From: Desulfosoma caldarium
Lineage (GTDB): Bacteria > Desulfobacterota > Syntrophobacteria > Syntrophobacterales > DSM-9756
Assembly (NCBI RefSeq): GCF_003751385.1
Contig: NZ_RJVA01000015.1
Span: 19,998-83,997, forward strand
DNA: 64,000 nucleotides
Direction of reading: 5' to 3'
Part shown: piece after piece, positions 1-8,890 of the stretch
Layout of the letters: each line of letters opens with the position of its first letter
How positions within the stretch are numbered: position 1 is the stretch's first letter
Notes under the pieces: generated by a model
Databases searched by the model: none
Seen by the model: the letters and a program-made list of their open reading frames with translations, nothing else
What the model was told of the DNA's origin: nothing
Made by a program: the position numbers and the translations under genes

Positions 1-450
1 CCGATACAGTGGTGGTCACCAACCTGGGTATGGGACAGAGCATCGATTGAGCGCTCACCAAGGCTCGATACGGTCTACGGCTTCAGGGCCAAGGGATCCT
101 CGCCGGCGACCACGGCCCGGGCGGTGACGAGCTGGGGAGTCGGGCCCTGAAGGATTTCGGCTTCGAGCCGCTGCCTTTCAAGCGCTTTGCCCCCATGCCG
201 CCTTTGAGGCCACGATGCTGGTGACCTTTTTTCTCGACGAGAGCTTCAAGCCCGACGTCTGCGCGCCGGTGGTCGAGCCCGCTGGCTAGGACACCACGCT
301 GCGCCGTAGGGTGATGGACATCGCCGCCAAGATCGTGCGTCACAGCCGCCGTGTGGTGCTGAAAGTGACGGGGGCAACCTTTGAGGCCCTCCAATTCGAG
401 AGGCTTTGGCCAAAAAGCGGGGCGCCGCCCAGATATTGCTGCGGGTAAGA
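1..450 (+). pseudogene. IS1380-type transposase, C-terminal remnant
   Basis: Conceptual translation in shifting plus-strand frames gives pieces typical of the end of IS1380-family DDE transposases: ALKDFGFEPLPFKRFAP near 150-200, then a TFFLDESFKPDVCAPVVEP-like piece near 225-285, and IAAKIVRHSRRVVLKVT near 322-372. A TAG interrupts the frame near 287 and there is at least one frameshift near 200, so no functional protein is possible. The 5' part lies outside the window or is lost. It ends about 60 bases before a repeat that recurs at 24590. The family assignment rests on remembered family sequence patterns. Confidence 0.6.
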
Positions 451-508
451 GACGCGCCGCGCCCAAGAGATGACCTGCAAGTGAAGAGGTGTCTCCTAAA
501 TGGCGCAT

Positions 509-658
509 ATTTGACGATACACTAAACATCAGGGCTCATTCACAAAAAAATGCACAGTTAGTCGCTGAAAGATGGCCATCGGCGTGCCACAATCGACGCT
601 TCGATGGTCAGGGAAACGATCATTGGCTCTGTCTTGCGCCAGAATCGCTCAAATTAGG
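509..658. repeat. 150-bp dispersed repeat, copy 1
   Basis: This stretch is matched by 24590-24738 in the same orientation at about 85% identity by eye, with sharp edges. Shared blocks include atttgacgatacac at the left and gatggccatcggcgtgcca in the middle. On the minus strand both copies encode a similar 30-residue tail (for example TIEASIVARRWPSF) ending at the same relative stop. Both copies lie beside decayed mobile-element genes. It may be the end of an insertion sequence or a duplicated gene fragment. Confidence 0.75.
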
Positions 659-682
659 CATCGGATTCTTCAGCAGAATCTT

Positions 683-1345
683 TCAGACCTCGTACAGTTC
701 CTTGGGACGTCGTTCGCTTCTTTGGCCTGATCGCTTCATCACCTTGTCGGCCTCTTTTTTGCCCTGTTCTGTGGCCTCCAGCTCCTCTGGTTTGGATACA
801 ATCTCCAGCGTTTCTTGAGGAAGGCCCAGGTTGGCATCATCCAGCAAGATGGCCCCGGTTTCGTCTATCTTGAGACGCGTAATGCCCGGGTGATGGCGCT
901 CCAGTTCCTCCATGAGCGCGGCAGCTTCAAAACTCGTCGCCTTTACCCCCTGTTTTTGGAAAGACCGTTCCAGGGCATTTTGGAAGGCGAGCGCTTGTCG
1001 AAGAACCTGGCACAGGTCCTGGGTGTGGCATGGCTTGGTGAGAAACCGGTAGATTTCCCCCTCGTTGATGGCCCGAATCGCCGCTTCCAGCGTGGCATAT
1101 CCCGTGAGCATGATGCGCAGAGTGCGCGGATGCCGCTCACGCACCAGGGCCAGAAACTCTGATCCAGTCATGCCCGGCATGCGCTCATCGGAAACGACCA
1201 CATCCACCGGCTCTTCGCTCAACAAGCGCAGGGCCTCCATGGCCGAATGGGCCGTAAGAATTCGATACGGTTCATGACGCAGCGCCCTTTTGACGGCGCT
1301 GGTAAAATTGGGCTCATCGTCCACGAAAAGCACGGTCTTTTTCAT
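683..1345 (-). CDS. response regulator, REC domain with short tail
   Basis: 220 residues. Residues 1-120 form a CheY-like receiver: acidic pair DDE at 9-11, phospho-acceptor D53 in VVSDERMPG, and the conserved Lys104 in FLTKP. The remaining 100 residues have no recognisable DNA-binding domain and end in a charged, Lys/Arg-rich tail. It is the last gene of a three-gene operon, 9 bases after the upstream gene; no histidine kinase is present in the window. It probably acts as a cytoplasmic phosphorelay partner for the two output-domain regulators upstream. The specific signal cannot be told from sequence. Confidence 0.85.
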   Translation of the reverse strand: MKKTVLFVDDEPNFTSAVKRALRHEPYRILTAHSAMEALRLLSEEPVDVVVSDERMPGMTGSEFLALVRERHPRTLRIMLTGYATLEAAIRAINEGEIYRFLTKPCHTQDLCQVLRQALAFQNALERSFQKQGVKATSFEAAALMEELERHHPGITRLKIDETGAILLDDANLGLPQETLEIVSKPEELEATEQGKKEADKVMKRSGQRSERRPKELYEV

Positions 1346-1354
1346 GGCTCGCGC

Positions 1355-2503
1355 TCACCTCAATTTTACGGGCAGCAGGACGCGAATGGGTTCCTGCACG
1401 CCCACCGTTTTGGCAAAATTACGGAGTCGTTCCAGTAAAGCCGGTGTGATCTCCTGTCCCTTCTTGATGAGCAGCACGCCCTTGGCACTCAACACATCCT
1501 GGCCCACGATCATTCCCAGTTGCAGGTCCTGAATGCTCATGTCCCGCACCTCAAACCGAGCCTCATCCCCCAGGACGTCTTCCAGGGCTTTGAGCACCCG
1601 GGGGTCATAGCAGCCAGGCCGCCGCTTCATCTGCAGCAGGGCGGCCGCTCGCGGCAGACCCGCCGATTCCAGAGCGTCGAAGTCCAAAACCACTTTGAGG
1701 ATGCGAGCCGCCATGGGAATGGCATCACCGTAGCAATCGTCTTTCGGAATACCGGAGCCGTCGAAATGTTTTTCCTGGTACGCGATGATTTCGCTCACAT
1801 CCTGCAGCCTGGGAATCTTGGCGATGAGATCGGCGCCCACCGAAGGATGCATGGAAAAGAGCTGTGTTTCTTCGGCCGTGAGGGGCTGTCCCGTATAGAT
1901 CTTGTGCAGCGCTTCTTCGGGCAGAATCACGCACCCGATCTGGCTCAACATGGCGGCCGTCTCCAGCTGCCACAATTTCTGGACCTGCAGGCGCCGGCCT
2001 ATGTCTACGGCGTAGCGGCGAACTCGGGAAGCCCGCCCAAAGGCTTCCGGATTCACCAGACTCAGCACGTCGGCCATCACCTGAATGGCGCCGCGCAGCG
2101 TCTTTTCCAAAAGATCCTTTTCGGCTTTCACCAGCCGGTACTGCTGCAGGCCCGCCTGAATGGCCAGGATGAGGGTTTCCAGCGGGCACGGCTTGGTCAA
2201 AAATCGAAAAATGTTTCCCCGGTTCACGGCCTCCATGGCCGCCTGAAGATCCGCATTGCCGGTCAGAATCATGCGCACGGTCTCCGGGCTGATTTCGCGC
2301 ACTTTGCTGAGAAACTGAATGCCATCCATGACGGGCATGCGCAAGTCCGAGATGATGAGCGCAAAGGATCGGTTGTTTCGCACCACCCGCAGCCCCTCTT
2401 CGGGGCCCACGGCCGTCTCGATGTCGTAGTGCTTTCTCAGGGTTCTTTTAAAGGACGACAGAATATTGGGATCATCGTCCACGAAAAGGATTTTTTCAGC
2501 CAT
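1355..2503 (-). CDS. response regulator with degenerate HD-GYP-like domain
   Basis: 382 residues. The receiver spans 1-120 (D53 in IISDLRMPV, K104 in FLTKP). A linker helix follows, then residues 170-300 follow the HD-GYP layout but with catalytic positions altered: the HDIGKI position reads SQIGCV, and the HHExxDGxGYP position reads QEKHFDGSGIP. The MHPSVGADLI segment keeps one histidine. A further 70 residues at the C-terminus are uncharacterised. Active cyclic-di-GMP hydrolysis is therefore unlikely; it may bind a ligand or partner. Middle gene of the operon with the REC-HDOD regulator upstream (9-base gap) and the single-REC regulator downstream. Confidence 0.8.
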   Translation of the reverse strand: MAEKILFVDDDPNILSSFKRTLRKHYDIETAVGPEEGLRVVRNNRSFALIISDLRMPVMDGIQFLSKVREISPETVRMILTGNADLQAAMEAVNRGNIFRFLTKPCPLETLILAIQAGLQQYRLVKAEKDLLEKTLRGAIQVMADVLSLVNPEAFGRASRVRRYAVDIGRRLQVQKLWQLETAAMLSQIGCVILPEEALHKIYTGQPLTAEETQLFSMHPSVGADLIAKIPRLQDVSEIIAYQEKHFDGSGIPKDDCYGDAIPMAARILKVVLDFDALESAGLPRAAALLQMKRRPGCYDPRVLKALEDVLGDEARFEVRDMSIQDLQLGMIVGQDVLSAKGVLLIKKGQEITPALLERLRNFAKTVGVQEPIRVLLPVKLR

Positions 2504-2512
2504 GGCGTCTTC

Positions 2513-3718
2513 CTATTGTCCTTGGAGGACATTTACGCACGCGTTTTTCCATTCCCTGAGGCGGCCCAGGCATTGCAACTGGTCCAGGTAGGCCGCATCC
2601 GCAAGGTTCGGCCCCTGATAGGACGGCCCTCCATGAATGGCGTAGTCCAGCAGATCCGCGGCATGCACCGCCGTCAGCGCACTGAATTCTCGATGGGGAC
2701 AGCGGCCGGGAAAATGGTGAAACGCTACGGCCTCCACAATATTGTCCGGAAGCCCCCACACTCCCAGCAGATAGGCGCCCAATTCCCCGTGCGTCGTGCC
2801 CACCAGGGCTTCTTCGCTTTTCCATAGGGGTTCGCCGGTGGCCTCGCAGCGCTTGCCCACGTCGGCCGCCTTGTCGGGAAAAGCCTGCCAGAGAATCAAC
2901 TTGCCCACATCGTGGAGCATGCCGGCCATGAAGGCGTCGTCCACGATGATGGGCTCCGCGTGGGCCGCCTGGGCCACCGCTTTGGCGCTCACAGCCGTAT
3001 TGAGGCTGTGTGTCCACAGCCTGTCCATCTCATCGGCGGGCAGCCCCTTGGCTTGAAATTCGGTGAAAATCTGCGTGGAAATGACCAAGGCTCGGATGAT
3101 GTTCAGTCCCAAAAGGACCACGGCCTGCTCGGGGCTGCTCACATGGCGGGTCAAACCGAAAAAGGCCGAATTGACCAATTGCAAGATTTTAGCCGTCATG
3201 CCGACGTCCCGGGCAATAATCTCCCCCACCCTTCGAATGCTTGGGGCCTCCGATTCCAGCTCTTCCATGATCTGCTGGTACAAAGACGGCAAACTGGGTA
3301 ACGTGTCTACGCTGGACACCAGGGCTCGAAGGGGTTTTTCCTCCAACAAGGTGCGCAGCGTTTTTACCCGATCGATCGTGCTTTTCAGTTTTTCCGCATC
3401 ACAGGGTTTGGCCAAATACTGGTGCGCCGACCGCACCGCGCGCATCACAAGATCCTGTTCCGAATACCCGGACAGGGCGATGCGAATGACATCGGGATGC
3501 TGCTTTTTAACTTCCAGTAGAAACTGCGCGCCATCGATGCCCGGCATGCGCATGTCTGAAACGACCACATCCACGGGTTCTCGAGCCAGAAGATCCAAGG
3601 CCTCTCGAGCTTCCAAGCAGAAGTGCATGGTCCATTCCGTGCGCATGGGTCGCAGCATGCGGCGAAGGGCCTGCAAGACATGGGGCTCATCGTCTACGAA
3701 AAGGATTTTCCACGCCAC
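2513..3718 (-). CDS. response regulator with HDOD output domain
   Basis: 401 residues. The GTG start at 3718 is preferred because an AAGGAGG ribosome site lies 8 bases upstream; an upstream ATG at 3769 lacks one. The receiver is at 1-115 (D55 in VVSDMRMPG, K104 in YLAKP). An HDOD domain is at about 130-330, with ILQLVNSAFFGL and GMLHDVGKLILW. HDOD proteins are non-enzymatic or weakly enzymatic signalling domains linked to cyclic-di-GMP, motility and stress control. First gene of the three-regulator operon. A second HDOD protein, fused to EAL, is at 52920. Confidence 0.87.
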   Translation of the reverse strand: MAWKILFVDDEPHVLQALRRMLRPMRTEWTMHFCLEAREALDLLAREPVDVVVSDMRMPGIDGAQFLLEVKKQHPDVIRIALSGYSEQDLVMRAVRSAHQYLAKPCDAEKLKSTIDRVKTLRTLLEEKPLRALVSSVDTLPSLPSLYQQIMEELESEAPSIRRVGEIIARDVGMTAKILQLVNSAFFGLTRHVSSPEQAVVLLGLNIIRALVISTQIFTEFQAKGLPADEMDRLWTHSLNTAVSAKAVAQAAHAEPIIVDDAFMAGMLHDVGKLILWQAFPDKAADVGKRCEATGEPLWKSEEALVGTTHGELGAYLLGVWGLPDNIVEAVAFHHFPGRCPHREFSALTAVHAADLLDYAIHGGPSYQGPNLADAAYLDQLQCLGRLREWKNACVNVLQGQ

Positions 3719-3864
3719 GCTTCGCACCTCCTTGGTGAGCCGTTGTGCCTGATACACTATTCGGCACAAAACAAGGATGCCATGAGACGATTCTTCTTTT
3801 CAGCCTTTGAAACGCGAACTCATGAAGATCCGGTGTCCAAGGTACGCCGACCGGGGCTGCGGCC

Positions 3865-4787
3865 TTATACCATGGGACGACGCGCGGTGGAGCCTGACAC
3901 GTTGGCCAGTGAAAATGGCGTGGCGATGACATGGATGAGCCGTTCCATGTCTTCCAGGGACTGGCAGGGCATGAAGATGTGGCACAGAGGCCGATAGACG
4001 CTGACGGCCGAATCGCCCGTGTCCCACAGAGGCTCAGGCTGCAGGTCCAAGCGCCGCACGCGCTGCAGAAAGGCCACGAGCTGGGCGATAAGTTCCGCCG
4101 GGAGGTCGGGCACGCGCGCGTGCACAATCTGCCGTTCCATTTCGAGGCAAGGAAAATCCAGGTACAGGTATAGGCAACGGCGCTTGCTTCACTCAATTCC
4201 CGCGTGCTGTTGCTGGTCATGACCACAAAAGGGCGCGTCAGCGCTTCGATGGTCCCCAGCTCGGGCACCGAGACCTGAAAATCCGAAACGACCTCCAGCA
4301 AGAAGGCTTCAAATTCTCCGTCGGCCTTGTCCACTTCGTCAATGAGAAGCACGTTGCCGCGCTCTTCTCGAATGGCTCGAAGCAGCGGGCGCGGTTCCAG
4401 GAAATGTTAGGAAAAGAAAAGATCCTTAAAGCCATGGATCTGGGCCATGCATTCCTTCAGATCCCGAGCTTCTCCAAGCATCGCGTCCATGCGGTCTTTG
4501 AGAATTTGGGAATAGAGCAACTGCTTGCCGTACTGCCATTCGTAGAGCGCCTTGGATTCGTCCAGACCGTCATAGCACTGCAGGCGAATGAGGGGCCGAC
4601 CAAGGACTCGAGCTGCCGTCTTGGCCAACTCCGTCTTGCCCACTCCTGCGGGCCCTTCCACCAAGAGCGGCTTTCCCAGGCGATCCGCAAGAAAGAGCGT
4701 TGTGGCCACTTCCAGCGAACACACGTAGCCTTCCTGAAGAAAGGCTTGCCGCACGGCTTCCACCGAAGTAAATTCGCCTTCGTTCAT
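3865..4787 (-). pseudogene. MoxR-type AAA+ ATPase, broken by stop and frameshift
   Basis: The reading frame begins with an intact AAA+ N-terminus: Walker A GPAGVGKTELAK about 45 residues in. At 4407-4409 an in-frame TAA interrupts the expected DLF-x-x-x-FLEPRPLLRAI segment. The same frame then continues with Walker B VLLIDEVDKAD and the sensor stretch VVMTSNSTRELSEA. At about 4178-4185 one base is missing, after which a different frame resumes with RCLYLYLDFPCLEMERQIVH and runs to 3865. The span of about 307 codons fits a full-length MoxR protein. MoxR ATPases normally assist metal-cofactor or protein maturation with a VWA-domain partner; none is adjacent. Recent inactivation or two sequencing errors are both possible. 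Confidence 0.8.
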
Positions 4788-4918
4788 GATCCCTCGTCAC
4801 CGTTTCGTATGAATCGACAAAAAACGACGGAACCCATGAGTCCACACGGGCGAGGACCATGCCACGAGGGGAGAGTTTGGTGCAACCCAAAAGGGGCAAC
4901 GACCCAGAAGACCCATGC

Positions 4919-5539
4919 ATGCGCAGAAAACACTGTGAGGTGACGGATCCCAAAGCCATTCGCACGCTGCTCGAATCCTGCACCATCGGGCGCCTGGCGA
5001 CCACCGACGCCAATGGCTACCCCTACATCACGCCGGTGCATGACGTGTTCTGCAACGGGCGCATTTACCTGCATTCGTCCCCGAAAGGTGAAAAAATCGA
5101 CAACATACGACGAGACAACCGCGTGGGCTTTCAGGTGGATATTCCTTTGGCCTATGTGGATTTGCCGTTTCGCCCTGCCCAAGGCCCGTGCCGTCTCCAT
5201 CAGCTTTATCAAAGCGTTGTCATTCGAGGCCGGGCCCGACTGGTGGAAAACCTTGCGGAAAAAACCGCCGCGCTGAACGCTCTGGTGGCCGCTCACGAAA
5301 AGGGAAGCCAGGTTCCTCACGTCACCGAAGACCTTCCCGCCGTGCAGGCCTGCGCCGTCATTGAAATCACGCCGGAAAAGACCACGGCCAAGTTCAATCT
5401 GTGGCAGAACAAGCCCCCGAAAGACCGTAAGGCCCTGGCCGACGAGCTTCGCCGCCGCAACCGGCCTGAAGACCGAAAAACCCTCGCCGCCTTGACCTTA
5501 GAGAACCAAGTCACCGATGGGGATCAGACCCCCGAGTGA
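4919..5539 (+). CDS. pyridoxamine 5'-phosphate oxidase family flavoprotein
   Basis: 206 residues from the ATG at 4919, which gives the family-typical N-terminus MRRKHCEVTDP. A longer frame back to 4859 exists but adds atypical sequence. The split-barrel FMN-binding fold is indicated by CTIGRLATTDANGYPYITPV and then IYLHSSPKGEKIDNIRRD, as in NimA-like and related small flavoproteins. The last 50 residues are a charged extension. Likely cytoplasmic FMN- or heme-binding protein of unknown substrate. Divergent from the broken MoxR gene and followed at once by a hairpin terminator. A related shorter protein is at 25082-25513. Confidence 0.8.
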   Translation: MRRKHCEVTDPKAIRTLLESCTIGRLATTDANGYPYITPVHDVFCNGRIYLHSSPKGEKIDNIRRDNRVGFQVDIPLAYVDLPFRPAQGPCRLHQLYQSVVIRGRARLVENLAEKTAALNALVAAHEKGSQVPHVTEDLPAVQACAVIEITPEKTTAKFNLWQNKPPKDRKALADELRRRNRPEDRKTLAALTLENQVTDGDQTPE

Positions 5540-5571
5540 GGCTTTTTCCTTGCCCCAAGGAGAGCCTTTCT
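5539..5571 (+). terminator. intrinsic terminator after the split-barrel flavoprotein
   Basis: The hairpin has an outer arm AGGCT/AGCCT and an inner arm TCCTTG-CCC-CAAGGA, followed by TTTC. It begins at the stop codon of the upstream gene. Confidence 0.6.
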
Positions 5572-6172
5572 GCTCCATGGTTGGGCGGGGCATCAGGTTT
5601 GCTCGCCAGATCATGACGCCTCCAGCGCTTTCATGAACAGCGGCCAATCTTCTTGAATGGTCTTCCGCAGGATGCTTTCATATGCCAAGTTAAAAGACGA
5701 AAGCTTTCCCTGGAATAGGTCCATCTCACGACGCCCGTGCATCCCTTTGCAGCTTCCGACACGACGCTTGTCCAGAACCTTCACACGATCCCAAGCTCTT
5801 CCTGACCCGAATCAAAGGCCTAGATTCCCTTCCCGATCCTTGGGTATCCACTCCTCGTCCATCTCTGCCCCCTCAAATCTTCAGCATCGTAGGGCTGGGC
5901 CTTTTTCACGCCACCCCTTCAGGCAGTGAATTCTGCTTCTTAACTTCAGCCCTTGCGGGTCCGCCACCGTCCCTTAAACGTGAGCTCCTCGGTCTAGGCG
6001 GTGGCCATGGACCTTTCACGGCAAAAGAAATTCCTGTTGACACGCGGAAGGCTTGGGGGATAAAGAGAATACAAATTCACAACACTAATGGGCCCATAGA
6101 GTCTGCAGGCGAAGGGCCGTCAAGGTGGCGAGGCGGCCGTGTGGACTTCAACCCGCGCGGGAGGGAGAACTC
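5572..6172. other. 600-base intergenic region with no convincing gene
   Basis: No frame here has a ribosome site and protein-like composition. On the minus strand, around 5630-5700, a short open stretch (NLAYESILRKTIQEDWPLF and so on, ending at a stop near 5612) resembles the tail of a lost gene, but it is too short to assign. The right part probably holds the promoter of the cytochrome operon. Confidence 0.5.
6037..6066 (+). promoter_or_regulatory. candidate sigma-70 promoter of the cytochrome operon
   Basis: TTGACA at 6037-6042 and TAAAGA at 6061-6066 are separated by 18 bases, about 105 bases before the NrfH-like start codon. The -35 box is perfect and the -10 box is weak. Confidence 0.35.
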
Positions 6173-6730
6173 ATGAAGCGGTGGGTGAAAGCCGTTCTGT
6201 GGATTGCCTTGGGTGTTGTTTTAGCTTTTCCTTTGTTTTCGATAAGCTACTACACCATGGTGCGCACGTCCACTCCCCGGTTTTGCGCCTCCTGCCATGA
6301 AATTCAGTTTGCCTATAACACGTGGAAGACATCAACTCACACGAACAATGCTCAAGGTTTTGTGGCCGACTGCATGGATTGTCATTTGCCGGCGCCTCAC
6401 GACACAGCGGAATTCTTCTACGCCAAGACCTTGCACGGCATCAAGGACATTGTCGTTCATTTTGTTCAGGGTGCGGAAGCCTATAACCGGGCCAAAGCTC
6501 GCGAGGCGGCCTACGCCTCATTCAAGAACGACCAATGCCAGAAATGCCATCGAAACATTCTTTATATGCCCGAAAAGCGCGGTGCCATGCTGGCACATCG
6601 GTCCGTGGTGTATGCCCGGCCGGGTTATGAAAAACGCTGTGTGGATTGTCACCGCAACCTGGTGCACGTGGCAAGGGATCGTTACGGATACAAGCAGCTG
6701 GAGAGCAACTACAGGGGCTTGGGCTTGTAG
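6173..6730 (+). CDS. NapC/NrfH-family membrane tetraheme quinol dehydrogenase
   Basis: 185 residues from the ATG at 6173, behind a GGGAGG site; the frame is open further upstream but without a ribosome site. An N-terminal membrane anchor spans about residues 5-27. Four CxxCH heme motifs follow: CASCH, CMDCH, CQKCH and CVDCH. This matches the NrfH/NapC/CycX class, which takes electrons from quinol in the membrane and passes them to a periplasmic multiheme partner. The partner here is the octaheme cytochrome 49 bases downstream rather than a pentaheme NrfA, so the pair resembles the cycX-haoA arrangement known in Campylobacterota. Heme ligand details were not modelled. Confidence 0.85.
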   Translation: MKRWVKAVLWIALGVVLAFPLFSISYYTMVRTSTPRFCASCHEIQFAYNTWKTSTHTNNAQGFVADCMDCHLPAPHDTAEFFYAKTLHGIKDIVVHFVQGAEAYNRAKAREAAYASFKNDQCQKCHRNILYMPEKRGAMLAHRSVVYARPGYEKRCVDCHRNLVHVARDRYGYKQLESNYRGLGL

Positions 6731-6779
6731 GGGCTCAAGGTTTTTTAGTTTTTTTTTGGGGGCGAGAGGAGGGTGAGCC

Positions 6780-8177
6780 GTGAAGAAAAGACGTCGGCGG
6801 AATAAGGTGTTGGGGGGCATACTGCTGATGGGCGTGGCCCTGGCGGCGGCGGCTTTGGCCCAGACGGCGGTGAACACGCCCAAGTCCAAGGAATTTCGTA
6901 TTGAGCGCAGCATGCCCAAGGAAGCCGTGGCCTGCATTGAGTGCCACCGCAAGGAAAGTCCGGGCGTGTTTGCCGACTGGGCACACAGCCGGCATGCCAG
7001 CGCCAACATCACGTGCCTGGATTGTCATCAGGCGGAAGCGTTCGACCCCGATGTGAGCCAAGAACATTATAAGCAGTACGAAAGAAACGATGTGCCCTAT
7101 GGGAACAAGGACTACCGCGTTCCCGTGGCGGCCGTGGTCACGCCCAAGGATTGCTCACGGTGCCATCCCGACGAGGCCAAGCAATACAGCCGAAGCAAGC
7201 ATGCCAACACCGTGGAGATCATTTGGAAAATTGATCCGTGGCTGCAGTTGGGCATGAACAGCAATGCGGAACGCGAAGCGGGCTGCTTTCACTGCCACGG
7301 CACCGTGCTCCGAATGAAAGACGGCACGTTGGATCCGGCTACATGGCCCAACGTGGGCGTGGGCCGCGTTAATTTGGACGGCAGCAAAGGGAGCTGCACC
7401 AGTTGCCACACCCGGCACCGCTTCTCTGTCATGGAAGCGCGCAAACCCGAGGCGTGCGGTCAGTGTCATTTGGGGCCGGATCACCCGCAGATAGAAATCT
7501 ATATGGAATCGAAGCACGGAGACATCTACACCGCTTTTGGTGATCAGTACAATTGGAACGCCGCTCCGGGCACCTGGACGCCGGGTGTGGATTATCGTGC
7601 GCCCACCTGCGCGGGATGTCACATGTCCGGGGCCGGTTCTGTGCTCACCTCACACGACGTCACCGAAAGGCTCTCATGGGAAACCCAGGCGCCCTTGACG
7701 GTGCGCCCTTCTGAATTTGCAGCATTTCCGGCTCAGACCAACTGGCAGGTGGAGCGGGAAAAGATGCAGGTCATCTGCATGCAATGCCACGGCAAGACCT
7801 GGGTCGTGGACCATTACGCCAAACTGGACAAAGTGATTCAGGAATACAACGAGGTCTATTTCAAGCCGGCAAAGGCCATGCTGGATGAGCTCTACGACAA
7901 GGGTTTGCTGGACAAGACCAAGTTCTTTGATGAGCGGCTGGAAGTGGAATACTATGAATTGTGGCATCATGAAGGGCGCCGAGCCCGCATGGGTGCGGCC
8001 ATGATGGCGCCGGATTATGCCTGGTGGCACGGCTTTTACGAATGCAAGAAGCGATACAACAATTTTATGGAAGAAGCGCGCCACCTGCTGCAATCCAACC
8101 AGAAGGCCTACAAGGCCACCGATTATCCCAACGCCACGGGCAGCACGGAGCGCCCAAAGGAGGTCTTCGGCCAATAG
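6780..8177 (+). CDS. octaheme c-type cytochrome, hydroxylamine oxidoreductase-like
   Basis: 465 residues, GTG start with a GGAGG site 8 bases upstream. A signal peptide occupies about residues 1-28. Eight CxxCH motifs begin at C52, C79, C125, C169, C206, C226, C277 and C333, followed by a long helical C-terminus containing YAWWHGFYECKKRY. Eight hemes plus that helical tail fit the HAO family; NrfA has five hemes. With an NrfH-type partner, HAO-like cytochromes are thought to run reductively, turning nitrite into hydroxylamine or ammonium. Whether the heme-crosslinking tyrosine of ammonia-oxidiser HAO is present needs an alignment. Located in the periplasm. Confidence 0.85.
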   Translation: MKKRRRRNKVLGGILLMGVALAAAALAQTAVNTPKSKEFRIERSMPKEAVACIECHRKESPGVFADWAHSRHASANITCLDCHQAEAFDPDVSQEHYKQYERNDVPYGNKDYRVPVAAVVTPKDCSRCHPDEAKQYSRSKHANTVEIIWKIDPWLQLGMNSNAEREAGCFHCHGTVLRMKDGTLDPATWPNVGVGRVNLDGSKGSCTSCHTRHRFSVMEARKPEACGQCHLGPDHPQIEIYMESKHGDIYTAFGDQYNWNAAPGTWTPGVDYRAPTCAGCHMSGAGSVLTSHDVTERLSWETQAPLTVRPSEFAAFPAQTNWQVEREKMQVICMQCHGKTWVVDHYAKLDKVIQEYNEVYFKPAKAMLDELYDKGLLDKTKFFDERLEVEYYELWHHEGRRARMGAAMMAPDYAWWHGFYECKKRYNNFMEEARHLLQSNQKAYKATDYPNATGSTERPKEVFGQ

Positions 8178-8201
8178 AACGCTCGAGCGTTTCGAAGACG
8201 G

Positions 8202-8243
8202 AGCCGAGGAGCCCGCGCCCCTCGGCTCTTCTTTCGCCTTTTC
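8202..8243 (+). terminator. intrinsic terminator after the octaheme cytochrome
   Basis: A perfect 8-bp stem AGCCGAGG (8202-8209) and CCTCGGCT (8220-8227) with a 10-base loop is followed by a T-rich tract. It separates the convergent cytochrome and hemerythrin genes. Confidence 0.7.
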
Positions 8244-8296
8244 AAGCCCCGGGGCGCGCCAATTTTTCCCATGCCCAAGGGACAGTCCGGTTCGTT

Positions 8297-8851
8297 TCAA
8301 GCTTGATGTCTTTTGTGAAGCTGTTCCATAAGATCATGAAACGCCTGGTGCTTGCCAGACCCGATGCGCTCGCGCTCCAGTCGACCAAAAGCTTCATGGA
8401 GGTCTTCGTCTTCAGAAGGTCCAAGACGCGCCTCGGCCATGGCAAACAAGAGGTTCTCCTCCTTGTTGATATGGTTTCTTAAAAGCACATCGTATCGGCC
8501 CGCCGTCTCCTGCAAGAGAGAACGCCCTTTGGAACCTCCCGCCCGAATGAGGGCTCTCGCATCTTCCAGCTTGGCAACAAGAGCTCTCCCCTGTTGATGT
8601 TCGGCCAACATCACACCGATGGGACCGCCCTCTCGCAGCACGCCAACCGCTTCCAACGCCGGAAAAAGAAAATCTTCTTCCTTTCCGTGATGGCAGCGGT
8701 CCACAAAAACCTTGAAGAACTCCAACAGGCCATCCAAATCCCCCTCGAGGACCTTCTCCTCACGGCCGATCTTTGCGCTCAACGTTTTCAGGATTTCGAG
8801 CATGCTTTCGATGCCCCTGTGTTCACTTTTCAATTCATCGATGGATTTCAT
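8297..8851 (-). CDS. hemerythrin HHE-domain protein
   Basis: 184 residues. The second ATG (8851) is chosen because the GGAGG site is 7 bases before it but only 1 base before the ATG at 8857. Di-iron ligand candidates in order: H in SEHRGIE, then RCHHGKEEDFLFP, AEHQQGR, and RNHINKEENLLF; this is the four-helix hemerythrin cation-binding pattern. Such soluble proteins bind O2 or NO or store iron. It lies 39 bases after the flavodiiron protein gene on the same strand, so an oxygen/NO-protection role is likely by context. Confidence 0.87.
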   Translation of the reverse strand: MKSIDELKSEHRGIESMLEILKTLSAKIGREEKVLEGDLDGLLEFFKVFVDRCHHGKEEDFLFPALEAVGVLREGGPIGVMLAEHQQGRALVAKLEDARALIRAGGSKGRSLLQETAGRYDVLLRNHINKEENLLFAMAEARLGPSEDEDLHEAFGRLERERIGSGKHQAFHDLMEQLHKRHQA

Positions 8852-8890
8852 GACCATCCCTCCTTATGAACTGGCTCGCCACGGCCCGGT

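Noticed and set aside
1520..2827. 435-codon plus-strand open frame
   Set aside because: Antisense to the two response regulators with clear domains; composition is His/Gln/Arg-rich like a shadow frame and there is no ribosome site.
5657..5929. 90-codon plus-strand open frame
   Set aside because: Arg/Ser/Pro-rich translation, no ribosome site and no recognisable motif.
6780..8177. Octaheme cytochrome as NrfA ammonia-forming nitrite reductase
   Set aside because: NrfA has five hemes with a CxxCK site; this protein has eight CxxCH, so HAO-like is better.
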